From assembly GCA_945883695.1 (NCBI GenBank), contig CAMCYK010000003.1:1-64000 (forward strand): a stretch of 64,000 bases of DNA. The letters are read 5' to 3'. Below are positions 43,539 to 51,112 of the stretch, in pieces. Below the pieces are notes generated by a model that was not told the DNA's origin, did no database searches, and was given only the letters and a program-made list of their open reading frames with translations. Every line of letters starts with the position of its first letter. The first letter of the stretch is position 1. The position numbers were made by a program, and so were the translations under genes. This DNA is from Akkermansia muciniphila. Lineage in GTDB: Bacteria > Verrucomicrobiota > Verrucomicrobiia > Verrucomicrobiales > Akkermansiaceae.

Positions 43539-45977
43539 TTACTCCGCGGCCTTGGCCGTCTTCAGCGAAACGGTCTTGACTGAGTTCCCATTGGACATCC
43601 TCCGTTCGAGGGCGATCAGACGCGCCTCGTGACTTGCCTCCGTGGCCGCGAGCTCGAGCCGCAGCGCCGCGGTCTCATCCCGCAAGGCCTGAATCTCCGC
43701 ATCCTTTTCGTGGATCTGAGTGCTGAGTTTGCCTAGAGCGGCATCGTTGCTGGCTTTATATTCCTGCAAGGCTTTTGCCGTGATCGTCGCAAAGCTGGTG
43801 TAACCCACAGTCTTCAATCCATCGGTCCCGGTGGCGACAAGATCAGGGAAGAGCGGCTCCACCTCTTGCGCAATTACCCCGAACTCAGGCTTGATCGCTG
43901 GGTCGCTGTTGTCCTTCCAACGGTAGCGACGAAACTGCACTTGCATCAATCGATCCAACATCGGCTCCGCATCCTCGATATCCTTCTTGAGGCTGCGGTC
44001 TGAATACCAATCCAGGTTATTATCTCCATCGTAACTAAATCCCCTCCAATTGTTCTGGCTTTGACCGGGATTATAAACATCAAAGGCGATTCCTCCGCGA
44101 TCCTGCCGGTAAGACATTTTTACATAGCTGGTATTACCGTTGACTGCCGTCCCCGTGGATACAAATCCGCTGGTTGTGGTGGTAATCGCACCTTGGCTGG
44201 TATCCAAGGTACCCACTCCCAATCTCCCTGATTGCAAATACATTTCCACCACCGAGGCGTTGTTGCGGATAAACAATCCGGCAGTGCCATAATTGAGAAA
44301 AGTTCCATTTGTCGCCCGTGGCCAAAAGACCCGCTCAGCGACACCCACGTTGTTTTTCCCCAAAATACAGGGTCCATTCCCCATCATGATGTCGCCGTCC
44401 AAATTCAATTGTCCACTCACGCGAGCCGCGCCAGCCACATCGAGTGTATGTTGCGGACTCGAGATGCCGATCCCCACGTTGCCGCCGTTCGGGTTGATCG
44501 CCAGGGGAAATGAGACGCCATCCCAGGTTCTCTTCGATTGGATCCAATTTCCCCAGCCATTGTTGTTGTTATAGGTCCCGAGATGGAGGGCGCTATCGGA
44601 GGCGCCGATGGCGGCGACCGCGTTTGCCGATGTCACCGCATTGGTGGTCGTCTGCGCGGCTAATGGAGCCAGCACCTGCAGGAGGTTGGCGGGCGCCGCC
44701 GTGCCGATGCCGATCTTGCCGCTGCCGTCGATCGACAGAATGCCAGGACTGAAGGCACCGGATGTCCCTCCACCAAAACCGAAGGTGGTGGATGACTGAG
44801 CGTAACCCAAACCCATGACCTGGCCACCCGCGCGCACAAAGGCCAGGTGCGATCCCGTGTGCCCCGTGGCAGGCCGGCTGATCTGCGCGGAGCCGAAGGT
44901 TCCGGAGGTCGTTCCATCGATAAGATCCAATCTGGCGATTGGCGTGGCGGTGCCGATGCCGACGTTGCCACTGTTCGAGACAATCGATCCCCCCGTGACC
45001 GCCCCGCTGGCATTGATCGCGCCCGTCACATCGAGGGCGACGGTGGGAGCGGAAGTATTGACCCCGACATTGCCGCCGCTGGGATTCAGCAGGAGCTGGC
45101 CCGCCGTCGAGAGAGCGGTGTAGGATTGGAGGGAAGCCTTGTTGGCGGAGGTGTCGTAGCCGAGCAGCAGGCGCTTGTTGTTGTCCGCGTTGCCGCGGAT
45201 CGTGAGCTGGTCGGCCGGGCTGGCGGCCATGTCGCCCTGCAGCGTGAGCTTGTTGGTGGCGGAGCTGATGGACGTCGCGCCGATGCCGACGCGGCCGTTG
45301 GCATCCCAGCGCAGCGCGGTGCTCCGCAAGCCGGAGGCATTGGAACCGAGCGCCCCCCCGGCGTTGCCATAGAGCACCGGACCGTCCACGGCAGTGCCGC
45401 CGAACAGGCGGTCGGTGCCATACCAGCCGAGACCATAGTTGCTGGCGGTGCCGGTGAGCGGGGTGAGGGCGAGATCGGAGGAACTGCCGATGCTCTCCGC
45501 GAACTTGGCCCGCATGGCGAAGGCGGTGGAGACGATCTGCTGGCGCGGAGTGATTTCATTGTCGGAAAGCGTGATGGTCGCGGCGGAGGCCACCGTCACC
45601 CCCAGAAAGCGGGCGCTACCGTTGAACGCCGTGCCGAGATCCGCGAGTTTCCGGTCGGCTTCACTGTAGCCGAAGGTCGCGGTCGGATTGGCCACGCCCT
45701 GGCCGACGAGCACGCTGAACTCACCTTCGGAAACCGTGACCGTCTGGGCCTCGGAGTAGATGAGGTTGGCGGTGTTGGTGGAGGACGGGCTGTCCCAGAT
45801 GCGGAAGATCACCGTGCGGTTGACCGGGGTGCCCGCACCCACGTTGCTTCCCGCCGCATCCACCACGCGCCCTTGGTAGCTGATGAAGTTCGGCACGGCG
45901 CTGGTTTGCGCCGTGGCCGGGCCGGCGACCAGCGCCAGCAGGGCGGCGCAGGCGGTGAGCAGAGGATGGAGTTTCAT
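43539..45977 (-). CDS. Secreted Peptidase_S74 (tail-spike chaperone) protein
   Basis: 812 aa from ATG 45977; signal peptide MKLHPLLTACAALLALVAGPATAQ. The N-terminal domain (about 28-165, VPNFISYQGRVVD ... STAFAMRAK) is homologous to that of the 31844-34639 protein. The central stalk (about 165-640) has repeated VGIGT-type motifs (GNVGIGTATPIARLDL, GKIGIGTAAPANLLQVL, GNVGIGISSPQHTLDV), as in tail-fibre stalks. The C-terminal S74 domain begins YSDRSLKKDIEDAEP (about 655-670), retaining the Ser and Lys of the self-cleavage dyad, and continues with EFGVIAQEVEPLFPDLV. A coiled coil ends the protein. It is predicted to trimerise and cleave itself. It lies 44 bp after the preceding secreted gene. 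Confidence 0.9.
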   Translation of the reverse strand: MKLHPLLTACAALLALVAGPATAQTSAVPNFISYQGRVVDAAGSNVGAGTPVNRTVIFRIWDSPSSTNTANLIYSEAQTVTVSEGEFSVLVGQGVANPTATFGYSEADRKLADLGTAFNGSARFLGVTVASAATITLSDNEITPRQQIVSTAFAMRAKFAESIGSSSDLALTPLTGTASNYGLGWYGTDRLFGGTAVDGPVLYGNAGGALGSNASGLRSTALRWDANGRVGIGATSISSATNKLTLQGDMAASPADQLTIRGNADNNKRLLLGYDTSANKASLQSYTALSTAGQLLLNPSGGNVGVNTSAPTVALDVTGAINASGAVTGGSIVSNSGNVGIGTATPIARLDLIDGTTSGTFGSAQISRPATGHTGSHLAFVRAGGQVMGLGYAQSSTTFGFGGGTSGAFSPGILSIDGSGKIGIGTAAPANLLQVLAPLAAQTTTNAVTSANAVAAIGASDSALHLGTYNNNNGWGNWIQSKRTWDGVSFPLAINPNGGNVGIGISSPQHTLDVAGAARVSGQLNLDGDIMMGNGPCILGKNNVGVAERVFWPRATNGTFLNYGTAGLFIRNNASVVEMYLQSGRLGVGTLDTSQGAITTTTSGFVSTGTAVNGNTSYVKMSYRQDRGGIAFDVYNPGQSQNNWRGFSYDGDNNLDWYSDRSLKKDIEDAEPMLDRLMQVQFRRYRWKDNSDPAIKPEFGVIAQEVEPLFPDLVATGTDGLKTVGYTSFATITAKALQEYKASNDAALGKLSTQIHEKDAEIQALRDETAALRLELAATEASHEARLIALERRMSNGNSVKTVSLKTAKAAE

Positions 45978-46021
45978 GATGGTGACGTGGGACGGGTGCT
46001 GAGGTTTGAATCGGGCAAGGA

Positions 46022-47698
46022 TCAGGGATTGAGGGCGCCGAGTTCCGAGGCGCGGCGGAGTTCGAAGATGCCGGAGAGCCGGAGGCCGTCGCCTGTGCCG
46101 ACACCGGCGCTGTCCTTGTGCAGGCCGCTGACGACCTCGCCGTAGGTGCCACCGATGACGCTGCTGCCCCAGGCGGTGGCGCTGCCGCCGCCGGGCGGAG
46201 TGTCCGTAAAGGTGAAGGTAACTTGGCGGGTGACGCTGTGGCTTTCCTGGCCGGCCACGAGCGCGGTCTGGCCGCTCTTGTTGTCGTGATCCGGGTGATA
46301 CTGGTGGACGAAGGGGTTGGTCGGATCGTCGAAAGGCGTGGCGATGGTGCAGGACAGTTCGCTGCCGATGCCAAAGCTGCCGGAGCCCCCCAGCGCCAGA
46401 CCCAGCGGCATGTGGGTGGCGACGATGCGGCGGGCCGCGGCTTTGGCGTCCGCCTTCAAGCCGGCCTCCGACAGGCACAAGCCGAAGTCGTGTGGCGCGG
46501 CGGCCATCGGGCCCATGAAGACTTGGGAAAGCACGCGGGCGGTCCCGTCATCGGCCACATGGATCAGGTAGCGCAGCGGGAACGTGCCGCCCGCAGGCTT
46601 CACCGCATCCGCCAGCGGCTTGCTTTCCACGGCCGTGACCACGGCGTCGCCGATCCAGAGCCCGGCCAGCGTGCTCTTGCGGGCGGTGGCCGGGATGAGG
46701 ATGTCAAAGGTATTGGCCGAGTCGGTGAAACGCAGCAGGGAGGCGTAAAGCGCGTTCGCCTCCGCAGCGCTCATGGCACTGCGGTCGATGCCGAAGCTCA
46801 GCTCGACGCTGGAATTCGGCGCGATGGTCTCGCTGTAAGCCGCGGCGATCGGGGTTTCCTCCCACTCCGCCTGGTCGTCAAGAGTGCGGCGCGTGAGCGG
46901 CACCGCGGCGGTGACAGGCTCCTGGCCGCTGGGCGGGCTGTCGGAAGCGACGGGCTCGATCCGCAGCGTCATGACGGCGGCAGTGCGGTTCATCACCCGG
47001 GCCGTGATCACCGAACCACGCCGGCCAAAGGCCAGACCCTCGTTGTTGGAAAGGGTGATCTGGACCGGCGCGTAGAAATTTCCCACCACTTCGGAGGAGA
47101 ACCAGTAGGCTTGGTCGCGGTCCACCCGCTCCGTGGCAGGGGAGAAGATCTGCAAGGGATTGCCCGCGCTCAACTCGCCGCCGACATATTTGAAAATCCT
47201 GGCATTCGCGGCAATCGCCGTGGGGAAGGTGGCGAAGTAGTTCGAGAAACTCGGAAAATTTCCCGTCGCCTTGCTGCTGGGGAAGCCGAGGAAATTCGCG
47301 CCGCTGCGCACCCACGTGTTGCTTGGCGGCAGCGGCCGGTGGGGGATCCCGACGGATGCGGCAGCGGAGCACTTCACCAGATAGGCCGACTGGCCGGTCA
47401 GGCCGATCAGCGAGTCAGCGGTGTCACCGCGCACCCACTTGCTCCACTCGGGCGTGCCATTGCTCGGAAGCAACGGGGTGCTGGTGAAGCCGACCTGGGT
47501 GGGATTCGGGTTCCAGCGCCAGACCTCGGTGACTGTGGGATACGCCGCAAAAAGCTCATCCGGCGTGACGTGACTGGCATCGCCGTGCAGGTAAATCGAG
47601 TTCCACCCGCTCTTGAACGCGTAGCTGGTGGTCTGCCATTGCGCGTGCGCGGTGGCGGCGGGGAAAAGCGTGGCGAGGGCAAGGAAGATCGATTTCAT
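46022..47698 (-). CDS. Secreted beta-rich protein of unknown function
   Basis: 558 aa from ATG 47698 (ATGA overlap with the upstream stop). The signal peptide is MKSIFLALATLFPAATAHAQ. It starts with FKSGWNSIYLHGD, an opening seen in Verrucomicrobia secreted proteins, then beta-sandwich-like regions (GLAFGRRGSVITARVMNRTA; NSSVELSFGIDRS). It ends GLRLSGIFELRRASELGALNP. No catalytic motif or anchor is recognised. The tight operon with the EF-hand-like protein upstream and the S74 protein downstream suggests a component of the same surface assembly (inference). Confidence 0.85.
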   Translation of the reverse strand: MKSIFLALATLFPAATAHAQWQTTSYAFKSGWNSIYLHGDASHVTPDELFAAYPTVTEVWRWNPNPTQVGFTSTPLLPSNGTPEWSKWVRGDTADSLIGLTGQSAYLVKCSAAASVGIPHRPLPPSNTWVRSGANFLGFPSSKATGNFPSFSNYFATFPTAIAANARIFKYVGGELSAGNPLQIFSPATERVDRDQAYWFSSEVVGNFYAPVQITLSNNEGLAFGRRGSVITARVMNRTAAVMTLRIEPVASDSPPSGQEPVTAAVPLTRRTLDDQAEWEETPIAAAYSETIAPNSSVELSFGIDRSAMSAAEANALYASLLRFTDSANTFDILIPATARKSTLAGLWIGDAVVTAVESKPLADAVKPAGGTFPLRYLIHVADDGTARVLSQVFMGPMAAAPHDFGLCLSEAGLKADAKAAARRIVATHMPLGLALGGSGSFGIGSELSCTIATPFDDPTNPFVHQYHPDHDNKSGQTALVAGQESHSVTRQVTFTFTDTPPGGGSATAWGSSVIGGTYGEVVSGLHKDSAGVGTGDGLRLSGIFELRRASELGALNP

Positions 47699-48546
47699 CG
47701 GACAGAAAGGCGGTAGAATTCCTTGGTGCTGGAGCGCGGCGCGCTGAAGGCGGAAACGATTCCGACATCGCTGGCCTGGTGGGCGTCGTTGCCAGCGCCG
47801 GGAGCGCCCACGGAAAAGGGCACCCGCGTCCACGTCTTCATGTCGAGCGTGCTCTCAAGGGTGTAAACCTTGCCGGTGATGCCGTAGAACTCGAAGCGCA
47901 CGCTCTGCGGCAGCTTCTCCTTCATCGTCAGGTTGAAGGTCTCCGTCGCGTCACCGGCGAAGGTGCCCGCGATGTATTCCAACAGGTTGCTTTGGCCGTC
48001 CTTGTCGAAGTCGCCATTCGGATTGATGAGGCTGAGATCCCACTCGCCGTTTTCATCCGGATAGAGTCCGGCTTGATAGAGCTGCCAGGCTTCCCAGGTG
48101 TCGGGCAAGCCGTCCTTGTCCCGGTCCTCGCCGAGCGTGAGATCGAGCTTCACCCGCTCGCCCCCCTTCCCTGCCGTGAGGTTCCCAGAAACTTCGATCG
48201 GGTAGAAGAACTCGCCATTCATCGAAACAACCAAGCTGAACAGTCCTCCGGCGGCGACGGCCTTGTCCGTGTAGAAGGTCGTGCCGCTGCGGTTCTGATC
48301 GATCCGCAGGTTGAGCTCGTAGCTCTGGTCGAGGCGGTTGGAGGTGATCGGAGTGCGGCCGACCTCCACCCCGCCCTTGAGCAGGATGACCACCGCGCCC
48401 TCGGCAGTGACCGTCTGGCCGACTTGGTCGCGGACCATGCCGTAAAGCGTGTAATAGGGCGCGGGCGGGAACGCGCCGGCGATGCCGGTGGCAAGCAGCA
48501 GGCCGGTCAAAACGAGCGGAGTGATTCGTTGGGAGAGGCGGTTCAT
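47695..48546 (-). CDS. Secreted protein with Ca-binding-like DxDxDG loops, first gene of the large secreted cluster
   Basis: 283 aa from ATG 48546; signal peptide MNRLSQRITPLVLTGLLLATGIAGA. An N-terminal beta domain (YTLYGMVRDQVGQTVTAEGAVV...) is carboxypeptidase-regulatory/Ig-like. Two EF-hand/thrombospondin-3-like loops follow (DRDKDGLPDTWEAW and DFDKDGQSNLLEY), then the shared C-terminal module (YTLESTLDMKTW ... FYRLSVR). It is the first gene of the cluster; a TGCAA-N3-TTGCA palindrome lies 104-118 bp upstream of its start, so it is the probable entry point for regulated transcription. Confidence 0.88.
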   Translation of the reverse strand: MNRLSQRITPLVLTGLLLATGIAGAFPPAPYYTLYGMVRDQVGQTVTAEGAVVILLKGGVEVGRTPITSNRLDQSYELNLRIDQNRSGTTFYTDKAVAAGGLFSLVVSMNGEFFYPIEVSGNLTAGKGGERVKLDLTLGEDRDKDGLPDTWEAWQLYQAGLYPDENGEWDLSLINPNGDFDKDGQSNLLEYIAGTFAGDATETFNLTMKEKLPQSVRFEFYGITGKVYTLESTLDMKTWTRVPFSVGAPGAGNDAHQASDVGIVSAFSAPRSSTKEFYRLSVR

Positions 48547-48649
48547 GTGATGGATTGGAAGGCAGCACCCCGCTGGCAGGATCGGAGGTTTCCTAACAGG
48601 CAGCCGGAGGACTCTTCGGGCGGAAAATCCACTTTTCCGCACTGCCTGA

Positions 48650-48664
48650 ATGCAATTTTTGCAC
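48650..48664. promoter_or_regulatory. TGCAA-N3-TTGCA palindrome, probable MarR-type operator
   Basis: ATGCAATTTTTGCAC; the inner 5+5 bp are perfectly symmetric. It lies 104-118 bp upstream of the first gene of the secreted cluster. The same symmetric core occurs at 50431 and 53840. TTGCAT on the minus strand could also serve as a -35 hexamer. Confidence 0.65.
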
Positions 48665-48845
48665 AGCACACCCCGCCGAAACCGGTTAGATAATGGCACT
48701 CCCCATGGGGCCAGTTCAATCGAGATGAAGCTTTGCCCGTCCCCCTCTTCTTGATGCGGATTACTGAAGGCGATTCACCGCTCGTCCGCGCTTCGCTTTT
48801 CTTTCCCTCTCCTCATTCAAAATTCAAAATTTCAATCCACCACCC

Positions 48846-49109
48846 TCAATCCCGGGTAGGTCCGCCCTGCCCCTCGGAGAATGAACCATCGTCAAGCGAC
48901 ATGAGCTTGTTGTAACCATTGATCGCCGGGGAACGCACGTCCATTACGATGGTGTAATTCGTGCGATTAGCGAGAGCAGTAACATCGAGATTCAGTCCTT
49001 GTGAAGCTCCCACATTGAGCACCGTCTTCGCCGGATAGACCCGGATCACCGGAGCCGGCGGGGTTGCGAGCAGCACCGGGAATTCCCGTTCCTGCGGCGG
49101 CCGAACCAC
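48846..49109 (-). pseudogene. Fragment of a LamG/concanavalin-like secreted protein
   Basis: An 87-aa open stretch contains VLNVGASQGLNLDVTALAN and YTIVMDVRSPAINGYNKLMS, which resemble the opening strands of LamG-type domains. There is no signal peptide and the domain stops after about 60 aa. It is probably a gene remnant; a chance ORF cannot be excluded. Confidence 0.4.
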
Positions 49110-49230
49110 AACAAGCCAGACAGGGGCGAACCAACCCAGCCCCAGCCTTCAGCCTTGAAACACGTCGCAGAAAGAAATTGCGCGGTCACGCCGGCTGGAT
49201 GAGATCGTCCGTCACTCAGGATTGGCGCAG

Positions 49231-50364
49231 ATGAACGACGAGACTTTTTGCATTCCATCTGACAAGCCGCGGGCCGCCGGGTGCCCCCACTCCGGGGTCG
49301 GATTCGATCACGCCTGCAGATGGGACCTCGAGTCGGCGCTGGCTATGTTGGAACGCCCACCCGATGGACCAGCGAAAGTCAGCCTGCCGGACGCTTCGCG
49401 CATGGCGTGGCGGGAGGCGGTCCGCTGCATCGGACGGCTGCACTGGCGATCGCTCCAGGTGGTCGACGCACGTTCGCTGGAGGACGCCGACTCGGTCTAT
49501 GACGCGTGTCTCGAGCACCTGCGTCGCGCCACCCGGGACGGCCGGATCGTGCCGATGCAGACGGTCTTCGCCCCGTGGCGGGGGACGGAAGGGGGAATCC
49601 GCATTTGGAACCACCAGCTGCTGCGCTATGCCGGCTACCGCGGTCCGGACGGCTTGGTGCTGGGAGATCCGCAAAACGTCGATTTCACGAGACTGGTCCG
49701 CTCGCTCGGATGGTCGCCACCCGCCAATCCCGGATCCTTCGACCTGCTGCCGCTGGTCATCCAGGCGGGCGGGAAACTCGTGGTGCGGGACCTTCCACGG
49801 GAGGCGGTGCTGGAGGTCCGGCTGGAGCATCCGGAATATCCGTGGTTTGAGGCGCTCGGGTTGCGCTGGCATGCGGTACCGGCGGTCTCGGACATGATGC
49901 TGGTGACGCGGGATGAAGTATTCCCCTGTGCCCCGTTCAACGGCTGGTACATGGGAACGGAGATCGGTGCCCGCAATCTCGGCGACACCGGTCGCTACAA
50001 CATGCTGCCGCGGATTGCCGAGAAGCTCGGCCTCGACCAAGTTCGGGACCGCTTGTGGAAAGACCGGGCGCTGTTGGTCATCAACGAAGCCGTGCTTCAC
50101 TCCTTCGAGCGGGACGGGGTGAAGGTGGTCGATCACCACCAGGCTTCCCGGGAGTTCCTCACCCACTGCGACCGCGAGCACGAGGCAGGCCGGGAGGTGC
50201 AGGCGGAGTGGTCCTGGATCGTGCCGCCGGTTTCCGCGTCTGCCACCGGGGTGTTTCACCGCCTCTATCCACTCCGCCCCAAGCTTCCGAACCTGCTGCT
50301 TCAGGTGGCCGCATGGAATACGCCGGAGGGAGCGCGCCTCCTCAAGCGCTTCGCCCGACCTTAG
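49231..50364 (+). CDS. nos: Bacterial nitric oxide synthase, oxygenase domain only
   Basis: ATG 49231 has AGGA 9 nt upstream; TTG 49222 is an alternative. The product is 377 aa, close to other bacterial NOS oxygenases. Hallmarks in order: the heme-thiolate site WREAVRCIGRLHW (axial Cys66); the substrate-site loop FNGWYMGTEIGARNLGD with the arginine-binding Glu; RYNMLPRIAEKLGLD; LWKDRALLVINEAVLHSF; VDHHQASREF; and the pterin-site AEWSWIVPP with VFHRLY. It oxidises L-arginine to citrulline and NO using electrons from unrelated cellular reductases, since no reductase domain is attached. N-terminal cysteines (7, 18, 29) do not form the CxxxxC zinc site of animal NOS. Cytoplasmic. A marR gene follows 152 bp later on the same strand. 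Confidence 0.97.
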   Translation: MNDETFCIPSDKPRAAGCPHSGVGFDHACRWDLESALAMLERPPDGPAKVSLPDASRMAWREAVRCIGRLHWRSLQVVDARSLEDADSVYDACLEHLRRATRDGRIVPMQTVFAPWRGTEGGIRIWNHQLLRYAGYRGPDGLVLGDPQNVDFTRLVRSLGWSPPANPGSFDLLPLVIQAGGKLVVRDLPREAVLEVRLEHPEYPWFEALGLRWHAVPAVSDMMLVTRDEVFPCAPFNGWYMGTEIGARNLGDTGRYNMLPRIAEKLGLDQVRDRLWKDRALLVINEAVLHSFERDGVKVVDHHQASREFLTHCDREHEAGREVQAEWSWIVPPVSASATGVFHRLYPLRPKLPNLLLQVAAWNTPEGARLLKRFARP

Positions 50365-50430
50365 CCCCCCCCCGGACGATCCTGCCCGTTCCTATCAGGA
50401 GTATCGACCTTTTCAACCCGGCAACCTGAA

Positions 50431-50445
50431 ATGCAACTTTTGCAT
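50431..50445. promoter_or_regulatory. TGCAA-N3-TTGCA palindrome upstream of marR, probable autoregulatory operator
   Basis: ATGCAACTTTTGCAT, a perfect 6+6-bp inverted repeat with a 3-bp spacer, 72-86 bp upstream of the MarR start. Sequence immediately downstream is AT-rich (GTTTTTCACTAAACTTCAAAAAG), consistent with a promoter. Confidence 0.7.
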
Positions 50446-50516
50446 GTTTTTCACTAAACTTCAAAAAGTAAGCCATTGCTTAACATCTTCGAATCGCGAA
50501 CGAAAGGGCGAACAAA

Positions 50517-50894
50517 ATGTCAAACTTCATTACCCAAGAATCGACGCCGACCGCCCCGTCAATCGGAAGTCGCCGAATCCGACCGTTTCAGGAACTGGAT
50601 CAGTTTCTCAGAGAAGTCGATGGAATGGAACTTGGATTCAGAGGGCTGCATTTACTGGTTCACCTTCACCTCTCGACCAGCAGCAAGCGCCTCAAGGAAC
50701 TGGCTTCGGCGATCGGAATCTCAGGCGCGGGCATCACCGGGGTTGCCGACCAACTTCAGGCGAAAGGCCTGGTGGTCCGGGAGATTCCTCCGAATGACCG
50801 CCGCTCGATCTACTTGACACTTACCCCGCTTGGCACCCGATTTGCCAACTGGATCGGAGATTCTCTTGAACGGGCCTTCGGAGATAAATCGTGA
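50517..50894 (+). CDS. Small MarR-family transcriptional regulator
   Basis: ATG 50517 has AAAGGG upstream; 125 aa, short for the family (usually 135-160). The winged helix is clear: LHLLVHLHLSTSSKRLKELASAIG, recognition helix ISGAGITGVADQLQAKGLV, then wing VREIPPNDRRSIYLTLTPLG. DRR and the following LT are the typical MarR wing. The dimerising N- and C-terminal helices are short. MarR dimers bind inverted repeats like the one upstream of this gene, and the same repeat precedes two secreted-protein operons, so this is the best candidate for their regulator (inference). The effector ligand is unknown; proximity to NOS makes NO or a redox signal worth testing. Confidence 0.92.
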   Translation: MSNFITQESTPTAPSIGSRRIRPFQELDQFLREVDGMELGFRGLHLLVHLHLSTSSKRLKELASAIGISGAGITGVADQLQAKGLVVREIPPNDRRSIYLTLTPLGTRFANWIGDSLERAFGDKS

Positions 50895-51112
50895 TTCCAA
50901 GGCAAGCGTCCTCAACTCGTCCCCCGGTGTCACTCCGGCGGGCGGGCGATCGCGCGGCTTCCCCAGCCACGGCTTGACGGTGGCGGGGTTGATAGCCCCC
51001 GCGGGACAGCCTTGGCCGGGCTCCAGCCACTCCGCGGCGCCCCGCTCCCCCGGGGAGGAACCACCGGATGGACCCACCGCACCAAGCCGACCCTGCCCGC
51101 CAGCTCCGGATC

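Larger units (their letters stand above)
48547..49230. other. Intergenic region: divergent control region and gene remnant
   Basis: 684 bp between the divergent secreted cluster and the NOS gene. It contains the palindrome at 48650-48664, AT-rich sequence at about 48740-48840, and a minus-strand LamG-like fragment (48846-49109). No complete gene is seen. Confidence 0.6.

Noticed and set aside
31844-45977. Prophage tail region
   Set aside because: Tail-fibre-like repeats and S74 domains are present, but every gene has a signal peptide or membrane segment and there are no capsid, terminase, baseplate or integrase genes.
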